Shown piece after piece: positions 1 through 12,000 of a stretch of 25,286 nucleotides of DNA. The notes beneath the pieces were generated by a model. That model searched no databases, was not told the DNA's origin, and was given only the letters and a program-made list of their open reading frames with translations. How positions within the stretch are numbered: position 1 is the first letter of the stretch; each line of letters opens with the position of its first letter. The stretch is from Dinochytrium kinnereticum (taxonomy: Eukaryota > Chytridiomycota > Chytridiomycetes > Chytridiales > Chytridiaceae), in the NCBI GenBank assembly GCA_027604005.1, contig JADGJT010000338.1, positions 1 through 25,286 of the forward strand, read 5' to 3'. Both the position numbers and the translations under genes were made by a program.

Positions 1-39
1 ATTATATAGCGGCAAAATTCGTCTCCTCACGTAATACAA

Positions 40-131
40 GCCCCATTAGCTCAGTGGTTTTAGAGCAATGGTCTTCTAAGCCAATAGGCAAGGGTAACCA
101 TAGGTCCTGGGTTCGACTCCCCGATGGGGCT
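40..131 (+). tRNA. tRNA-Arg (anticodon UCU), with a 17-nt intron
   Basis: The cloverleaf folds with a perfect 7-bp acceptor stem (GCCCCAT at 40-46 with ATGGGGC at 124-130), a D stem (49-52 with 63-66), and a 5-bp anticodon stem (68-72 ATGGT with 97-101 ACCAT). The anticodon stem pairs perfectly only if 79-95 is removed as an intron. That intron lies one base 3' of the anticodon TCT (75-77), the canonical eukaryotic position. The internal promoter is complete: the A box reads TAGCTCAGTGG and the B box GGTTCGACTCC. Oddities are one T-C mismatch in the T stem (108/122) and T at the discriminator position. C73 is residue 32, the kind of site modified by the Trm7/Trm732 system. Confidence 0.93.
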
Positions 132-134
132 TGC

Positions 135-139
135 TTTTT
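135..139 (+). terminator. RNA polymerase III terminator of tRNA-Arg
   Basis: A run of five T begins 4 nt after the discriminator base and is followed by GG and another T4. This is the usual pol III stop signal on the RNA-like strand. Confidence 0.8.
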
Positions 140-1442
140 GGTTTTGTCGTAATGAAACTGCGTGCTGTCCTTGTCACGTCATTTCTTTTTTTTAATTAAC
201 CCGACCTCCAGTACTGGCGCCTCGGTTGCCTCTCAGCTCAGACCTCCGTCGGCCGAATGAGTGCTATGTTTCCCCGGATTATCCCTCCATTCTCTGCCGT
301 TATGTCCCACGCTCGTCCATTAGCCCCGCAGGGACTGACCGTACTCAATTACCCTCTGATCACCAACTTCGGAAGGTCGCTGCTGTTTTCTGGCATCTTA
401 GTGCAAAGTTCCGGCTTTTCGACTGCCGTGCCTGTCAGGGTCGCTTCTTCCATGGTCACTTTGATGGATGCAAATGATCCCCCACTGTTTCTTAGCAAGC
501 TTGGAATACTTATTTATTGCTGAGTACACAGCTGAATATCCTTACACCCTTTTAGATTCTCTCCTCAACTCTTGCTTTCATGCGATTTTACGCGTTGCCC
601 GTCAATCCATTCTTTTTTCTATTTTCTGAGTCTTTCTGCTGCACAAACACTTGTTACCTTCAGAGCTTTTCTTTATACGAGAATCTCCATCTTAATTTTT
701 TTTCTTTCATTCCAGAACACTGATGTATTTTTGCTCTAATTCATTCAATTATTCTTCTTTAATATTTTTCGGAATACTTGCTATTTCCTTTAGATTCCCT
801 TGCTCATGCTCTCCTTTTCACTGTCCTTCCCCTCTCTGCACGTCACTGCACACTTCGAAACTCATAATAAAAACCCTTACATTTTTCTTGCGCGATCCTT
901 GTCATTCGTTTTGACGCCTTTGTTCGCTAAAATCATCGCCTTTTTAAACTCGATTTAGTAAAATATTGGAACCTAGCATATGGCAATCAGGACGAGAATG
1001 CTATCCTTATGCCTTGCCTTTCCTTTTGTATTGCGTTGGTAATTGCCTATATTATGCGTTTGATCTTACTTAACCGAATACCACTTAAATTTTACATAAC
1101 GCCTTCAAAAAAATAACGCATCGTCTTCTGTTCAGTAACGTTTTTCTATTTCTATCAGCTTGCGCGTTGCTGATGCTCCGATTTTTTTTCTTTTATCTCT
1201 TGAATAAGCGATGTTGTATGTTTGATTGTACACTTACACACCGTCAATAAAACACTGGATATCTACGCTTGAAAAAAACATCATAAACTTTGGCTCAATA
1301 ATCCACCGTATTGTGATTTTTCATTTGGTGCTTTTCTGAATTACGACGACAGGCAGCGACGACAGAGAGAAGATCAAAAATAAACAAACTAAGACATGGA
1401 GTCTGTGGAAGACCTAATTAAGTATATTCAATCCACTATCCT
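140..1442. other. Non-coding stretch between the tRNA and the arrestin 3' end
   Basis: No spliceable gene could be supported here. Roughly 200-490 is less A+T-rich and has short overlapping open frames (226-477, 257-523) that match nothing recognised. About 500-1390 is T/C-rich on the + strand with many poly-T runs. The right end presumably contains the 3' UTR of the minus-strand arrestin gene. Confidence 0.5.
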
Positions 1443-3831
1443 TCACAATTCCTCAGCCTCTCCTTCCCCCATAGAGTCCAACGCCACCGCAGAATCCTTG
1501 TTCCTCAAAGGGCCCTTCCTAGCATCTCCACTATTTAAAGTTACTAATGACGGCGACGGGGAAGAGTCGAGACTTGATGCAGCGGACGCTGAAACAGGTG
1601 ATTCAGAGCATGCAAGGCCAGCGACGGAGCGGAGTAATGACCTAGGTGGTGTTGAGATGCTGGTGCTTCGTGAGCCAGATTTGGACGGTATGGGCGGGAT
1701 TTCTGAGTTTATAAAGCCTCTACCACCGGCATAGTTTCCACTCTCTGGCAGAGCTTGCATCCTAGTGTGAAGTCGGGAAGGTCCAGAAACTGTTCCGCTT
1801 CTGCCAAGACTCCCTTTCGCCGACTGGGTTCGTTCGCTTTCATCCTCACTATCAGTCTCAACAAACTCAGGGCTAATGCAATGCAAAGCCTCTGCAATTC
1901 GTCCTTCTCCATTTCCATGGGACAAAGTCGGTGATGTCTGGCTAGAGGGCAAATCGCCGTCACGGAGCCCAAGTCTACCCAAACTCCTTGTCCGTGAATT
2001 TGACCTCCTCCGTCTCGCCTCCTCTGTAGCGGTTGATTCGTTGGCCTGTCGTCTCCTATACATAGAAGAGTACGACGAAAACATGGATGATGCCGATGGA
2101 GCGGCTGGATTTCCTTCATTAGGACGAGCCCTTGCATCTTCCTCTCCCGTATCCTCATCAGCACGTAGTGGTACAGCAGTAACGATACCAGCTCTCGATC
2201 GAGTGGTAGAAATACTTCTCCTGAGACCAAACGATGCACGTCCGGGAATGTCTCGAGAGAGAGTAGATATAGGTGGTGGTGAATAAATCGGGAGAGTGTC
2301 AATGCTTTCGCGACATCCGTTCAACCCGAAGTCAGGAAGAGTAGAAGGGAAACCAGCGATCGTGATGGGAATCTCAAGCTTGTAGGCTTTAGCTAATTTT
2401 CGGGTGGAAGAAATTTTGACGACAAGAGTGTGGCTGACTTCTAGGTTCGTCGTTTTTATGGTTGGAGAGAAGATGGAGGTAGAGGGTATGGGGAAGTTAA
2501 TTATACGGCGGACATGACGTGTGTGGGCGGGAAAGGTTTCGGAAAAGGTTAGGCGGTGGACCCGTTCCGTGTTTGGGCCCCTAGTTCTAAGGTGATGAAA
2601 TTAAACCAGAATTAGCAGCATCTTCCGACGAGAATAAATATTTACAAGAAAACGTACTCAGTGCCAGTCTTATAAATCACCGACTGCTTCATATATACAT
2701 CTTTCAACACCGCACCGGATGCAGAATGGTTGACGACGTCCAGCGTTAAAGGTACAACTTCCTCGGAAGAATAAGCGCCCTTTGGTAGCGAGAGGGATGC
2801 GTTGAGATGACCTGTCCGCCAGAGCCAGAATCCAACTGGGATTGTCAGTTTCGTGTCGAGAGGAGCCTGATATTGCGAGTCAGCTGCATCCACGGTGGAA
2901 GGTATGGTCAGGACAGCGGAGCATGTCTTGATATTGACGTTTGGGCGTGCAAGAATTCCCGTCACCTCGTACTTGATCCGACCAAAGTTGCCCTAAACAT
3001 AAACATCAACCGGTCGGCAGTCAGAGCCATCGAATGGAAATATCATGCCGCAAAATCCCCTCTCACCTCAAAGGACGCAGGCAAGCTGGTCAAAGGAACT
3101 CTAAAGCTAAAGGGGTAAACGTATTCTCCCGGTTCCAAAGTGATCCTTTCCTCCTCACCAGCAGCGCCTAGAACAGTCATGAGCTCTTTAAAAAGGACCG
3201 TTGTGGTGGATCCCGACGTCATAGAGTTTTCCTTTCGTGACATACGAGTTGAAATGCTGCCGGAAAAGCGAAGTCTGAGAATGCGGATGACGACCCGTTC
3301 CTTCACAGTTAGGAAAACATGGCCTGGGATACAAGTGTTAGGATAACTATGTTCGCCAATCCTCATATGATCAAAAGATCCCTATAATATCAAATGATAC
3401 TAACCTTCGATACGCTGCCCAGGCATGAAGATGGTGCGATTATTATCAAAGCCGATCTCGAACTGCGTAATTCTCTTTCGACCATGCCCAATTCGCCGAT
3501 AGGCTGGAATTGGTGGATTCATGGGAGGTCGTGTGGGACCATCTGAGTGTCGAGGAGTTCCATCCGCTGCAAGGATGTAGGTTCCGTCCAAGGTCGCAGA
3601 TTCCATCGAGGCCTCTCCCGCCAAATCTCCAAGCTCCGCGGGAGGGGATGGTGAGGCAACTGATGAAGCCTCTGTTGCACCGGTTACAGATGTAACTTCT
3701 CCAATACATAGATGCTCCCCCGATGTGAATGCATGGCCAACTGTATTGTCCTCACTCACACCGCTGTGTACGATAGGTGGTGCAGCATACGCCTCCTCAT
3801 TCGAGAAGATGGAGCTTACTGTCGCATGCAT
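1443..3831 (-). CDS. Arrestin-domain protein (alpha-arrestin/ART-like trafficking adaptor), 4 exons
   Basis: Exons (minus strand) are 3831-3405, 3323-3067, 2992-2658 and 2580-1443, giving 718 residues. Fungal alpha-arrestins recruit Rsp5-type ubiquitin ligases to plasma-membrane transporters for endocytosis. The N lobe starts near residue 128 (EIGFDNNRTIFMPGQRIEG) and continues HVFLTVKERVV, RILRLRFSG and LEPGEYVYPFSFRVPL. The C lobe has FEGNFGRIKYEVTGILARP, VHRLTFSETFPAHT and LEVSHTLVVKI. A Ser/Arg-rich tail of about 290 residues follows, with an LPIY motif (LPxY variant of the PY motif) near its start. The ~125 residues before the fold are low-complexity. Exon 1 joins at CCCAG (3324/3325) with a CTAAC branch site, which skips extra open sequence. 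The ATG at 3831 is the first in frame after an upstream stop; a further 5' exon cannot be excluded. Confidence 0.87.
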
Positions 3832-4398
3832 CGGTGTGAAGACGAGTCCGGCTTTCCTTTCAATGCGCTCTGAATGCGGCGTCAATGGTCAGTCGCTCGT
3901 TGCCGCTGTGGTCGGTTGTCTCCAGCGAGTTTTGGATGAAGGCTCAAGCGATGAAAAATAAAAAGCAAATTTGAGTCTTTTTTCGCATGCCAGAATTCCG
4001 CCTCTTGCGACCTTCAGACCGCCCCAACTGCTCACCCCGCCCCCTCCACCCCGCGACTAGCCGCATGGACGGATCAAAGGCGAAGTGCGGAGGAGGAAGG
4101 ATGGTGGAGATGCGGGCGTGAGGAGATGGCTGCATTCACGTCGCAGCAGCTCAACCATTTCGTGCGAGCCTCTGTGGCACAAGCCGACACCAGCACCCCC
4201 CCATGCTGTTCCAGCAGTAGCAAAAAGTAGGTGATGGAAGCCGTCTCGGATTTGATCCAAGGACAGAAAAGGTCAAGCCACAGATCAGCAAGGTGGATGA
4301 CTTCGGCGTTGACATTCATCGGAGTTTGAACTGCGAATCACGGGATTTGTACTGATCGTTGGCAAACACTTCTGTCGGGCGTCTTGCGAGAGGCGAGG
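3832..4398. promoter_or_regulatory. Divergent intergenic region, arrestin and GT32-like gene
   Basis: This 567-bp gap separates two divergent start codons and must hold both promoters and 5' UTRs. Open frames on the minus strand (3944-4319) have no recognisable domain and mutually overlap, so they are not called. I see no clear TATA box. Confidence 0.5.
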
Positions 4399-5913
4399 AT
4401 GATGTCCCTCAGCAGATCAACCATGCTCGCCACAATTGCCCCGATCTCTCTTGTATCCAGGAAGAGACGGCGCACCATTTCCAAGCTCTTCCTCATTACT
4501 GCAATCGCTTTCTGCCTGTTCTTATTGTATCGCGTGAACTGGAGGTCTTCAGTCAAGTACGCTGATGATGCTGAGGCGAGACGTGAGGATAGCCCCAACG
4601 ATGGATACGGGAAACAGCCAAATTTCCGCATATTGCTGCCTCCTGCTGGTGAGGATGCGGCGGTCGATGAAAAAGGAACAAAAGCACAGGAGCAGGCTAA
4701 AATCGCATCCTCGCCTGCCGAGGATGGCATCTGTGGCAACTTATCCGACAATAGCAGTGCGGATTTTTGGGGTGTTGGAATTAGCTGGGAATGCGGAAGG
4801 ATGCCGAGAATGATACATCAAATCTCAGATGATAGTGTTGGGGCCTTGGCGAGGGTAAAGTTTCGCCTGCTGAGGCGCTGACGCCATTTAAAAAAGGTTC
4901 ACATATTTTTATTCTTACAGGATACTGTGGCAAAGTGGAGATCGAGTTGGAAAGATAACCATCCAACGTATTTCTACAAGTTATGGACTTATGAGGAAAT
5001 ACAGCGCGTTGTGAACCTTCATTATCGGCATTTAATCCCGACATTCAAAGCACTAAAAAGTATCCCCAAACATGCAACGTCGAGCAACGCCACGCTACCT
5101 GGGACACAGACTATTTCCATCATATCTGCCCTTTTGTTGGTTCACCATTTCGGAGGGATATACGCTGGCAATGAGCTGGAATGCCTGAAGTCTATGGACC
5201 AGCTGGTGGAGAGCAAATGGAAGCGATCGGGCCTGGAACCTGGAGGGGCAGCCATTGTTTCTGGAGTCTTCAACAATAAGGCCGAAGCTGAAGGACTCAT
5301 CGATAGCGATGACGGTATTCCGTCCATGTGGATGGCGGGTGTTCCACAACATCCCTTCTTTGCAATGGCGTTAGAGTATATCAGGGAGATAGTCGATAGA
5401 ATGAGTCAGGCCAAGGAGTATGATGACTTCTCTCCTTTGGATACTTTTGTGACTTCCAATCGATTTTTACACTATTCTTTTGAATTGTACCTTAATCGGA
5501 CTGACGAGAGGAGACCTCGTGTTTCTGTTTTGGAGTCTGGTGGGTATCCTTAACAGCCTTATCAACAACGAACGTTTAACATTCGGCCTACGAACTCCAG
5601 GCTGGATATACCCATTAAGGTGGAATAACCATGGGTTAGACGATCTATGCGAAATAGGCCAAGCTCATTTTGATCCTGAGGCATGTAAATCCAGCATCTT
5701 GCGGGATTCCAAATGGCCAGCATTCGGTTTGTTTGCTCCTTTCACTTGATTGGTTGTTTTTTTTGTTATTGTGGGATATTCCTGTTAAACTGCATCCTTT
5801 TTTTTTTTTTACATGAAGTTTTCAACTATTGGAACAGACATCAGCGCGACTCTCCGAAGTATAAAAAACCCAAGCGGAAGGAAGGCTTGTTTTTCTTAAT
5901 GGCTCAAGCCTAG
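4399..5913 (+). CDS. GT32 (OCH1/SUR1-like) type II membrane protein with a degenerate active site
   Basis: Exons are 4399-4854, 4921-5539, 5601-5726 and 5819-5913, giving 431 residues. The start is the first of two tandem ATGs (4399/4402). A basic stretch (RKRRR) precedes one hydrophobic segment (residues 29-45), the Golgi-type signal anchor. Family marks are RMIHQI (~137-142), SWKDNHPTYFYKLWTYEE (161-178) and FGGIYAGNELECLK (229-242). Known members transfer hexoses in N-glycan or sphingolipid assembly. The metal-binding DxD expected after GGIYA is here G235-N236-E237. The upstream ADxxR-type motif reads TISIIS. Activity is therefore doubtful although the frame is intact. Exon 4 adds NYWNRHQRDSPKYKKPKRKE, a basic C-terminus. 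The gene converges on the THADA homologue, with 170 bp between stops. Confidence 0.85.
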
Positions 5914-6083
5914 GAATCTTGTAAATATTATGAACGAAGATAAAGTAAATCTGTCAATAGACCTTAAAAAAGCTGTTCTGATAGGTGGTTTATTTAAAAT
6001 CATTATTGCTTTTCTCATGTAAGCTATAAAGCGATACTTGTGTATATGCATTAAAAAAATAAGCTGAAACCAATGGGGTTTCC

Positions 6084-9000
6084 TCATAGCTCCGGGCAAA
6101 GTTCAATCATACTTTCCCAGCCCTTAAACCCATCACTTGTCAAACACTCCATACATTCATTTCCCTTTCCTCTGACAACTTCTGCAAGCCTCTTTTCCGC
6201 ATTTTCGTCCATCGAAAACTTATTTAAGGCCTGAACCACAGTCACAAGCCTCAGCAGCGCAACGCAAACCCTATTAGAGCCATCCAGCTGTGCCAATCCG
6301 TCGGCCTTAACACCAGACATAAATTCTGATGACCACGCAAAAAGGTCAGCCGACCGTTTTAAGAAGAAGGTTGGGTTAGCCCTGGCGATGTACTCGAAAC
6401 CGCGGAAAGCCAAGATGCTTTCGAGGGGTTGATCGCGGTAGATATTGGACTCCTCGTGTGGAAAGAGTAAGTTCTTCCGGGTTTCGTAAGCTTGTTTAAG
6501 TGTAGCTAAATTTCTCTTAATTTTGTCAGAAGGGACGAACAAAGATACCATAAATGTCTTTGCCGATCATCTCGTTCGTCAAAAATGCCGACAAGGCATC
6601 TTCATTCGCTGTTGACAGGAACTTATCGCACATGAGTTTTAGCAGCCTCACGCGAGCTGTGAATGGACCGACATTCGCCTAGATAATAAAAGAAAAGTAT
6701 GATCAGATTCAGTGTGCAATAGCAAGTGAAAAAAAGAATGACTTACGCCGCTACCAATAAGTTTACTAGCTATCCGGCTTGCGCGATCCCTAACATCCAT
6801 AACCGCATCCGAGAGGCAAGAAAAGAGCAGTCGGTAGAACGTGAAGGTACTGTAACTGGGATGCGACAATAACTTCCATGGTACAAGATCCAGACAACCG
6901 ATAAGAACCTCGCCGAAAGCAAATTGCTGGATAACAGTTTTAGAACATCACCCAGGATGATAATCACCTCATCAGAAGCCTGAAGTTTTTCCATTGTGCT
7001 CGCTAACTCCGATAAAGGCTTTTCGAGCTTAACAGTATCCTGGATCTTTGTACAATTATAACAATAAGCAAAATATGAACGTAAGGCAAGCTTACAAATC
7101 TGAGAAGCCCTTACCTTAGAACAGCAAAAGGCGATAAGAAGAGAAATATATGTCCTCGCTTTGGAATCGGCTACTATCTCATTACCCATAAGACCCACGG
7201 TCGCGTCCCAGAATTCTGATCTCTTCGGCATCTCGTCCCCTCTTTCAAGTGCGATCAAAAACCTCAAAGCCTTTTCCTTTACTCCAGCAGGCGCGCCAGT
7301 TCCACTTACAAGACCGGCGAGACCCTCCAAAACTTTTATACGACCATCACCTTGCAGCTCGCGTCGTCTCTCAAACCCCTCTAAGAACGAGATTGCCTCA
7401 TATTGCATTGGGGTCCCATGCAATGACAGGTACCTCAACGTGATGCTTAGTATTTGGGAGGTAGCGACCTTGCTTGCGTCCATAATCTCACAAGACTTAA
7501 GGATAAAGATGGTGCACTCCTTTCGGTAGCGGACTTCGCCAGGGTGACGGGTAGATAAGGATTCTATAGCTTTACAAGAGATCCTCCAGATCTTTTGGAG
7601 GGAAGAATCTAACGCGGTGGGATGAGATTCCTCTGTTTCTTCAAGGACGATATCGAGGAGGATGTTAAGAATCCTCAATGATGCGGCTCTGTTAATCAGA
7701 GTGCCTTTGGAGAAGAGCCACATTTTCTCTGTAAATGTCACTGAGAGAAGATAAAGTGTTATCGTGTTAAATAGTCGTAAGGGGGCATAAATAGCTTACC
7801 TATCAAACCACCAGCTTTTCCCTTCAAAATACCATCTCTTCTCCCATTTAGAAGGAGAGAAGTAATCTGTAGCAGTACTCCATGAACCCTATCCTCCCCA
7901 CCTCCCTCGATAAACTCTTTCAAAATCCTCTCCAACGTCGCCCAAGCATCATCCGTAGAAATCAACGCTGCAAACGATCTCGCCGCTATGTCTCTCAGAT
8001 GCCAATAAGGCAATGATAGACACCTCTCAATTGCCGTTTCAAATCTCTTCATGTCGAAGCCGTCATGGTGACTTGACGTCCGCAAGGGCTTAACTGTAAA
8101 GGGTTAAAGATTTCAGAATGATGGGTTTCCTTACGTCGGACAAGGACTGTTAGGATTGGGTAGATGACTGATTTGCTTATATCCTTTTACATTGTTATAT
8201 AGATTCTGTTTATAGATCTAACCTTCTCATTCAAACTGATAAGGTCGTCTTTCTCGAGCACCTCTAGGAGGAAAGCGTAAAGTTCAGGAGACTTGGAGAA
8301 AAATGCGCGCGTAGTCACAGTGTTGATCTCATCATCTTCATTTTTGTCGCGCTGAAAAAAAAAGGCTAAGCATAACGAGGAAACCTCCTAGAGAATAATT
8401 AACAATAAATCTACCTTTGTCCCAAGTGATTTTGAAACAAGAGTGGAGAATAACATCGTTGCACAGTTCCGTAGCGGAAAGTACGGGGACGAGAACGACT
8501 TAATGCTAAGAATGAACGCCTCGCCTATATAATCGCGCATCAAATTCGAAAGCTCGGAATGGAGAAGCAATTCCCTGAAAGTCAGTGAATTATACCAAAA
8601 ACGTAAATTGCAAGTCTAGTCTCAGAATAATTACTTACCTCATGATGTTAAAGGCATGAATCTGTGGAACGTCCAAAAGCACTTTCCCTTCGGGCACTTC
8701 CATAGGTACTCTCGCCTGTTTAAAAAGCTCAGCCATTGTAGAAGACAACAACCGAGTCTGGAAAGGCGATGGGTTGATAAGAATTGCGGAGATAGCCAGT
8801 GGAAGCCCTGCACTCCGGCGAGTGGTTGAGACACTGAACGCGCTAATCATTTTCAGAAGTTTCTATGATTTTCAGAAAAGTTATTAGTTTTAGAGGTTAA
8901 ACGGAGCATTACATTAAGCCATAAACTTGGAAGCTGGTTCAGGGAGTCTACTCGCTGGCGGGAAACGAATGCGCAGAGGTCGACAAATGTTGCGTATACT

Positions 9001-12000
9001 GCCGAGAATGCACCGCGATGACGTATCTTCAAAAACAAGTCAGGAAAAGAAAAGAAAAGAATCATTCTTAAACGAACACTGAGCAAAAAGTCCAGAACCG
9101 CCTCTCCAATTACTTTAATCTCTGAATGAAGAATAAGACTTTTCTACAACAACACCCAGTGTAAGCAAATTGCAAAATCATCATGATATTAATCACCTCT
9201 TCGGCAACATCAAAGCACCCAGTACTAGTAGAAACCGTCGTCATAGCCGCTGTGGCCTCTTTTAAAGTTCTAAAGCTGTAAAACAAAGGTGCCTGTCCAC
9301 TTGGACCAGAGTCTATCTTTCCATCTTCATCGGCCTGTTCCCCATCTTCCAGATTCTGAGTTCCCTCTAAAATAATATGACGTTAGAAAAATGAGAGATT
9401 GAATTCTGTGCGAGAAACCGGGTGAAGCTTGGGTGAGAACTGATAGGACACTGTCGCAGGATTTTAGGCAGAGAGTGGTGAGTTTTGCGACGTTTCCTCG
9501 CCAATTTTGGAAATCGTCCAGTGAGAGGGTTTTAGGAAGGTGGAGGTCTGAAAAGATAAACCTTTTGAAATTTTTAATGCTGTGATAATTAATATAGAAC
9601 CTCACCTTAAGGCTAAAATGACTCCATGAATCGAATACTTTAAGCTCGAACCCTCTACTTGCTTCTCACTTTTCATATTCGTTTCAAGGTATTCCAGCAA
9701 GTACTTAACAAATGATACTATAATACAATGTAAGTATAACCGCTGATTTAATAAAGCTACATTGTAAATTTGGTTCTTCAGTGAAACTAGACCAAAGATG
9801 AAATTTACGGGAAGCCAGCGCAGAAAACACAAATCGAAGTAACGAAGCTCCACTCTCGGACTCCCGAATCCGCGGCTGAATGGCCTGAAAAGTGTCAAAA
9901 AAAACCCCCTTAAAAGCTAACACAAACCATATCCATTCCTTGCTCTACAAGCCTTCGCAAGTATTCGTCCGAAAGCCCTTCCAAAATACTTTTATCCATC
10001 CCCATCAAAAGCGTGAAAGCCATGTCCCTACTTTGGTCGTATCCTGTAGTGGCAAGAACAGACACAAGCGCTTTTGCGCAATCTTCGTTCAGAAAGGCGT
10101 CAAGTCGAAAATCCTTATCGGCGAAGAAAGTTGTATCAATAACATAACGGTCTGCTTCGAGGACAGCGTGGATGATTTCAAGGGAGAGAGCACATCGAGC
10201 GTAAGGGTTACCAGGGTAAAGGGAATTGATCTAGTTAAGAAGTAAAAGTGAGAAGTGAAGGGCCATGCCAGTTTTCATTACCACAAAAGCTAGAAGCCAG
10301 CGAAGGAAGTCAGTTTTTAGAGCCTGCAACTTTTTCAAGCTAGCAATCAAGGTGGGGTCCGTGGAATAAGTAGACTCTGCTGCCAATTTACGGCTATTAG
10401 CATAAAGACATCGTCGTATCCTAGCGACAAGTTTTTGAACGCATCCACGTCTAAAATATATAAATGAACCCTATCAGAAGAAACCCAAGTAAAGGTCAAT
10501 ACTAAAGAATGCCACTTACACTCTCTGACGAAATTCAGCGGTGCTTTCAGTTGCGTTCGAAACCAAAAACATCTTCATGGCATTCAATTCCATCTCAGTG
10601 GGTTCCGTAAGCGCTTTACGAGATTCACATAAAAACCCCAGAGCATCCGCCCTGAGCGATTCATCTGGATGCAGAAGCGCATCGAGGATCGGTAGGCTAT
10701 GAGCCTCCATTCCACTTGACTCTGGTACAAGATCCAATGTTCGACCAGCCTTCATGACTGAGAACATCCCATGGAAGCGATACTCAAGTATCTCGCCTGA
10801 TCGATATCGGGATAATTCTGTGAAAAAAGAATATTAGAAAAGACGTAGAGATTCTCTCAAGGATTACCATCCAATACTAGCGTGTAGGCTTCTGGGTGCT
10901 TTTTTAATATAGGGACAAGGATAGAGTCGCTGATAGCCTTTCGAATAGTCTGCGAGTCACTACAGAGTGCTCCAAGAAGAGGAGTAATCCAAAGCTTAGA
11001 GTCTACAATGCCTTGCGATAAGAACGCCACGTAGAGTTTTGAAATAAATAAGCAGACTCGGCTCTGGATAGCCGTTGACCTGTTCGAAGTGTTTAGGCAA
11101 AACCTATACAACGATCGCTAACATACCCTAAGAATGAAAAACACACGTCGAGAAAATCTTTTATGTCTGCATTTACCAATATAAACGACGGTGGATACTT
11201 GTCCAATAAGAACGACAGAAGGTCGTATTTGAACTAAATAGGCCCTTTGAGCGACAAAAAATAGTAAAGGAGAAAAAAAACAAACCTTTCTAAAACCCTC
11301 GGCGCGGACAAGACTATCGGCAACTCGCCTAACCGAAAACCCATCGGAATCGGGCACCAAAATCTCCACCAAAACCGAAAAGACGTTTCTTAACTAAAAG
11401 AAGTCCACGTAAATAACCTCCAAAACAGAAAAAAAGTTCCGAACTTTAAAATTCATTCCATCTATTGGATCATCCCAGAATGTACAAACGTAAAGAAAAG
11501 TTCGGGAGAAGATGTCATCGGGATTCCTCATAAGGGTTGTCAAGGAGTTTGATAGAGATAGTCGTGAGATGACAGAGTAGAATGAAGAGAGGGAGTGAAT
11601 GGCCATCACGCGGACGGCAGATTTGTTCGTCGAGTCGAGGATTTTGCAAGTTACATTGAAGAATGACACGAGACGGGTTGTAGACCTAAAAAGGAGGTTA
11701 GATAAAATAGGTTGCATGATTGATACCCCTGTGGATTAATAAGCCACTCGTCTGGCACAGCACACAACACCCCATTGCAGAAACTTAACACAGAGAAATC
11801 ATACTCCGCTTTATAAATGCAGTTCTTTATAACCAAAGCTTCTGTGGTATATTCCGTGGCCGTATCAGCCGTATCTGAACATACTAATGAATCTGCAAGA
11901 ATTCTAAGTTTGGGCTGAACTTTCAAGGCAGCCCCTAGGGAGATGCCGGCAAGCAAGTGGCATTCCTTTGTCGAAGCATTGGGCGTAAATAAAAGACGAG

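Noticed and set aside
226..523. Two overlapping open frames in a GC-richer patch after the tRNA
   Set aside because: Different frames, no homology that I recognise, no splice continuation; not enough to call a gene.
1396..1734. Plus-strand 112-residue open frame opposite the arrestin tail
   Set aside because: It lies wholly antisense to the last arrestin exon apart from a short lead. It looks like a shadow frame with no recognised motif.
3944..4319. Minus-strand open frames between the arrestin and GT32 genes
   Set aside because: Three mutually overlapping short frames, none with a domain; no splice into arrestin exon 1 could be supported.
9562..9605. Alternative acceptor at TTTTCAG (~9550) for a THADA intron
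   Set aside because: It breaks the frame after HGVILAL. The AAAAG acceptor at 9562 restores HGVILALRFIF, as in THADA proteins.
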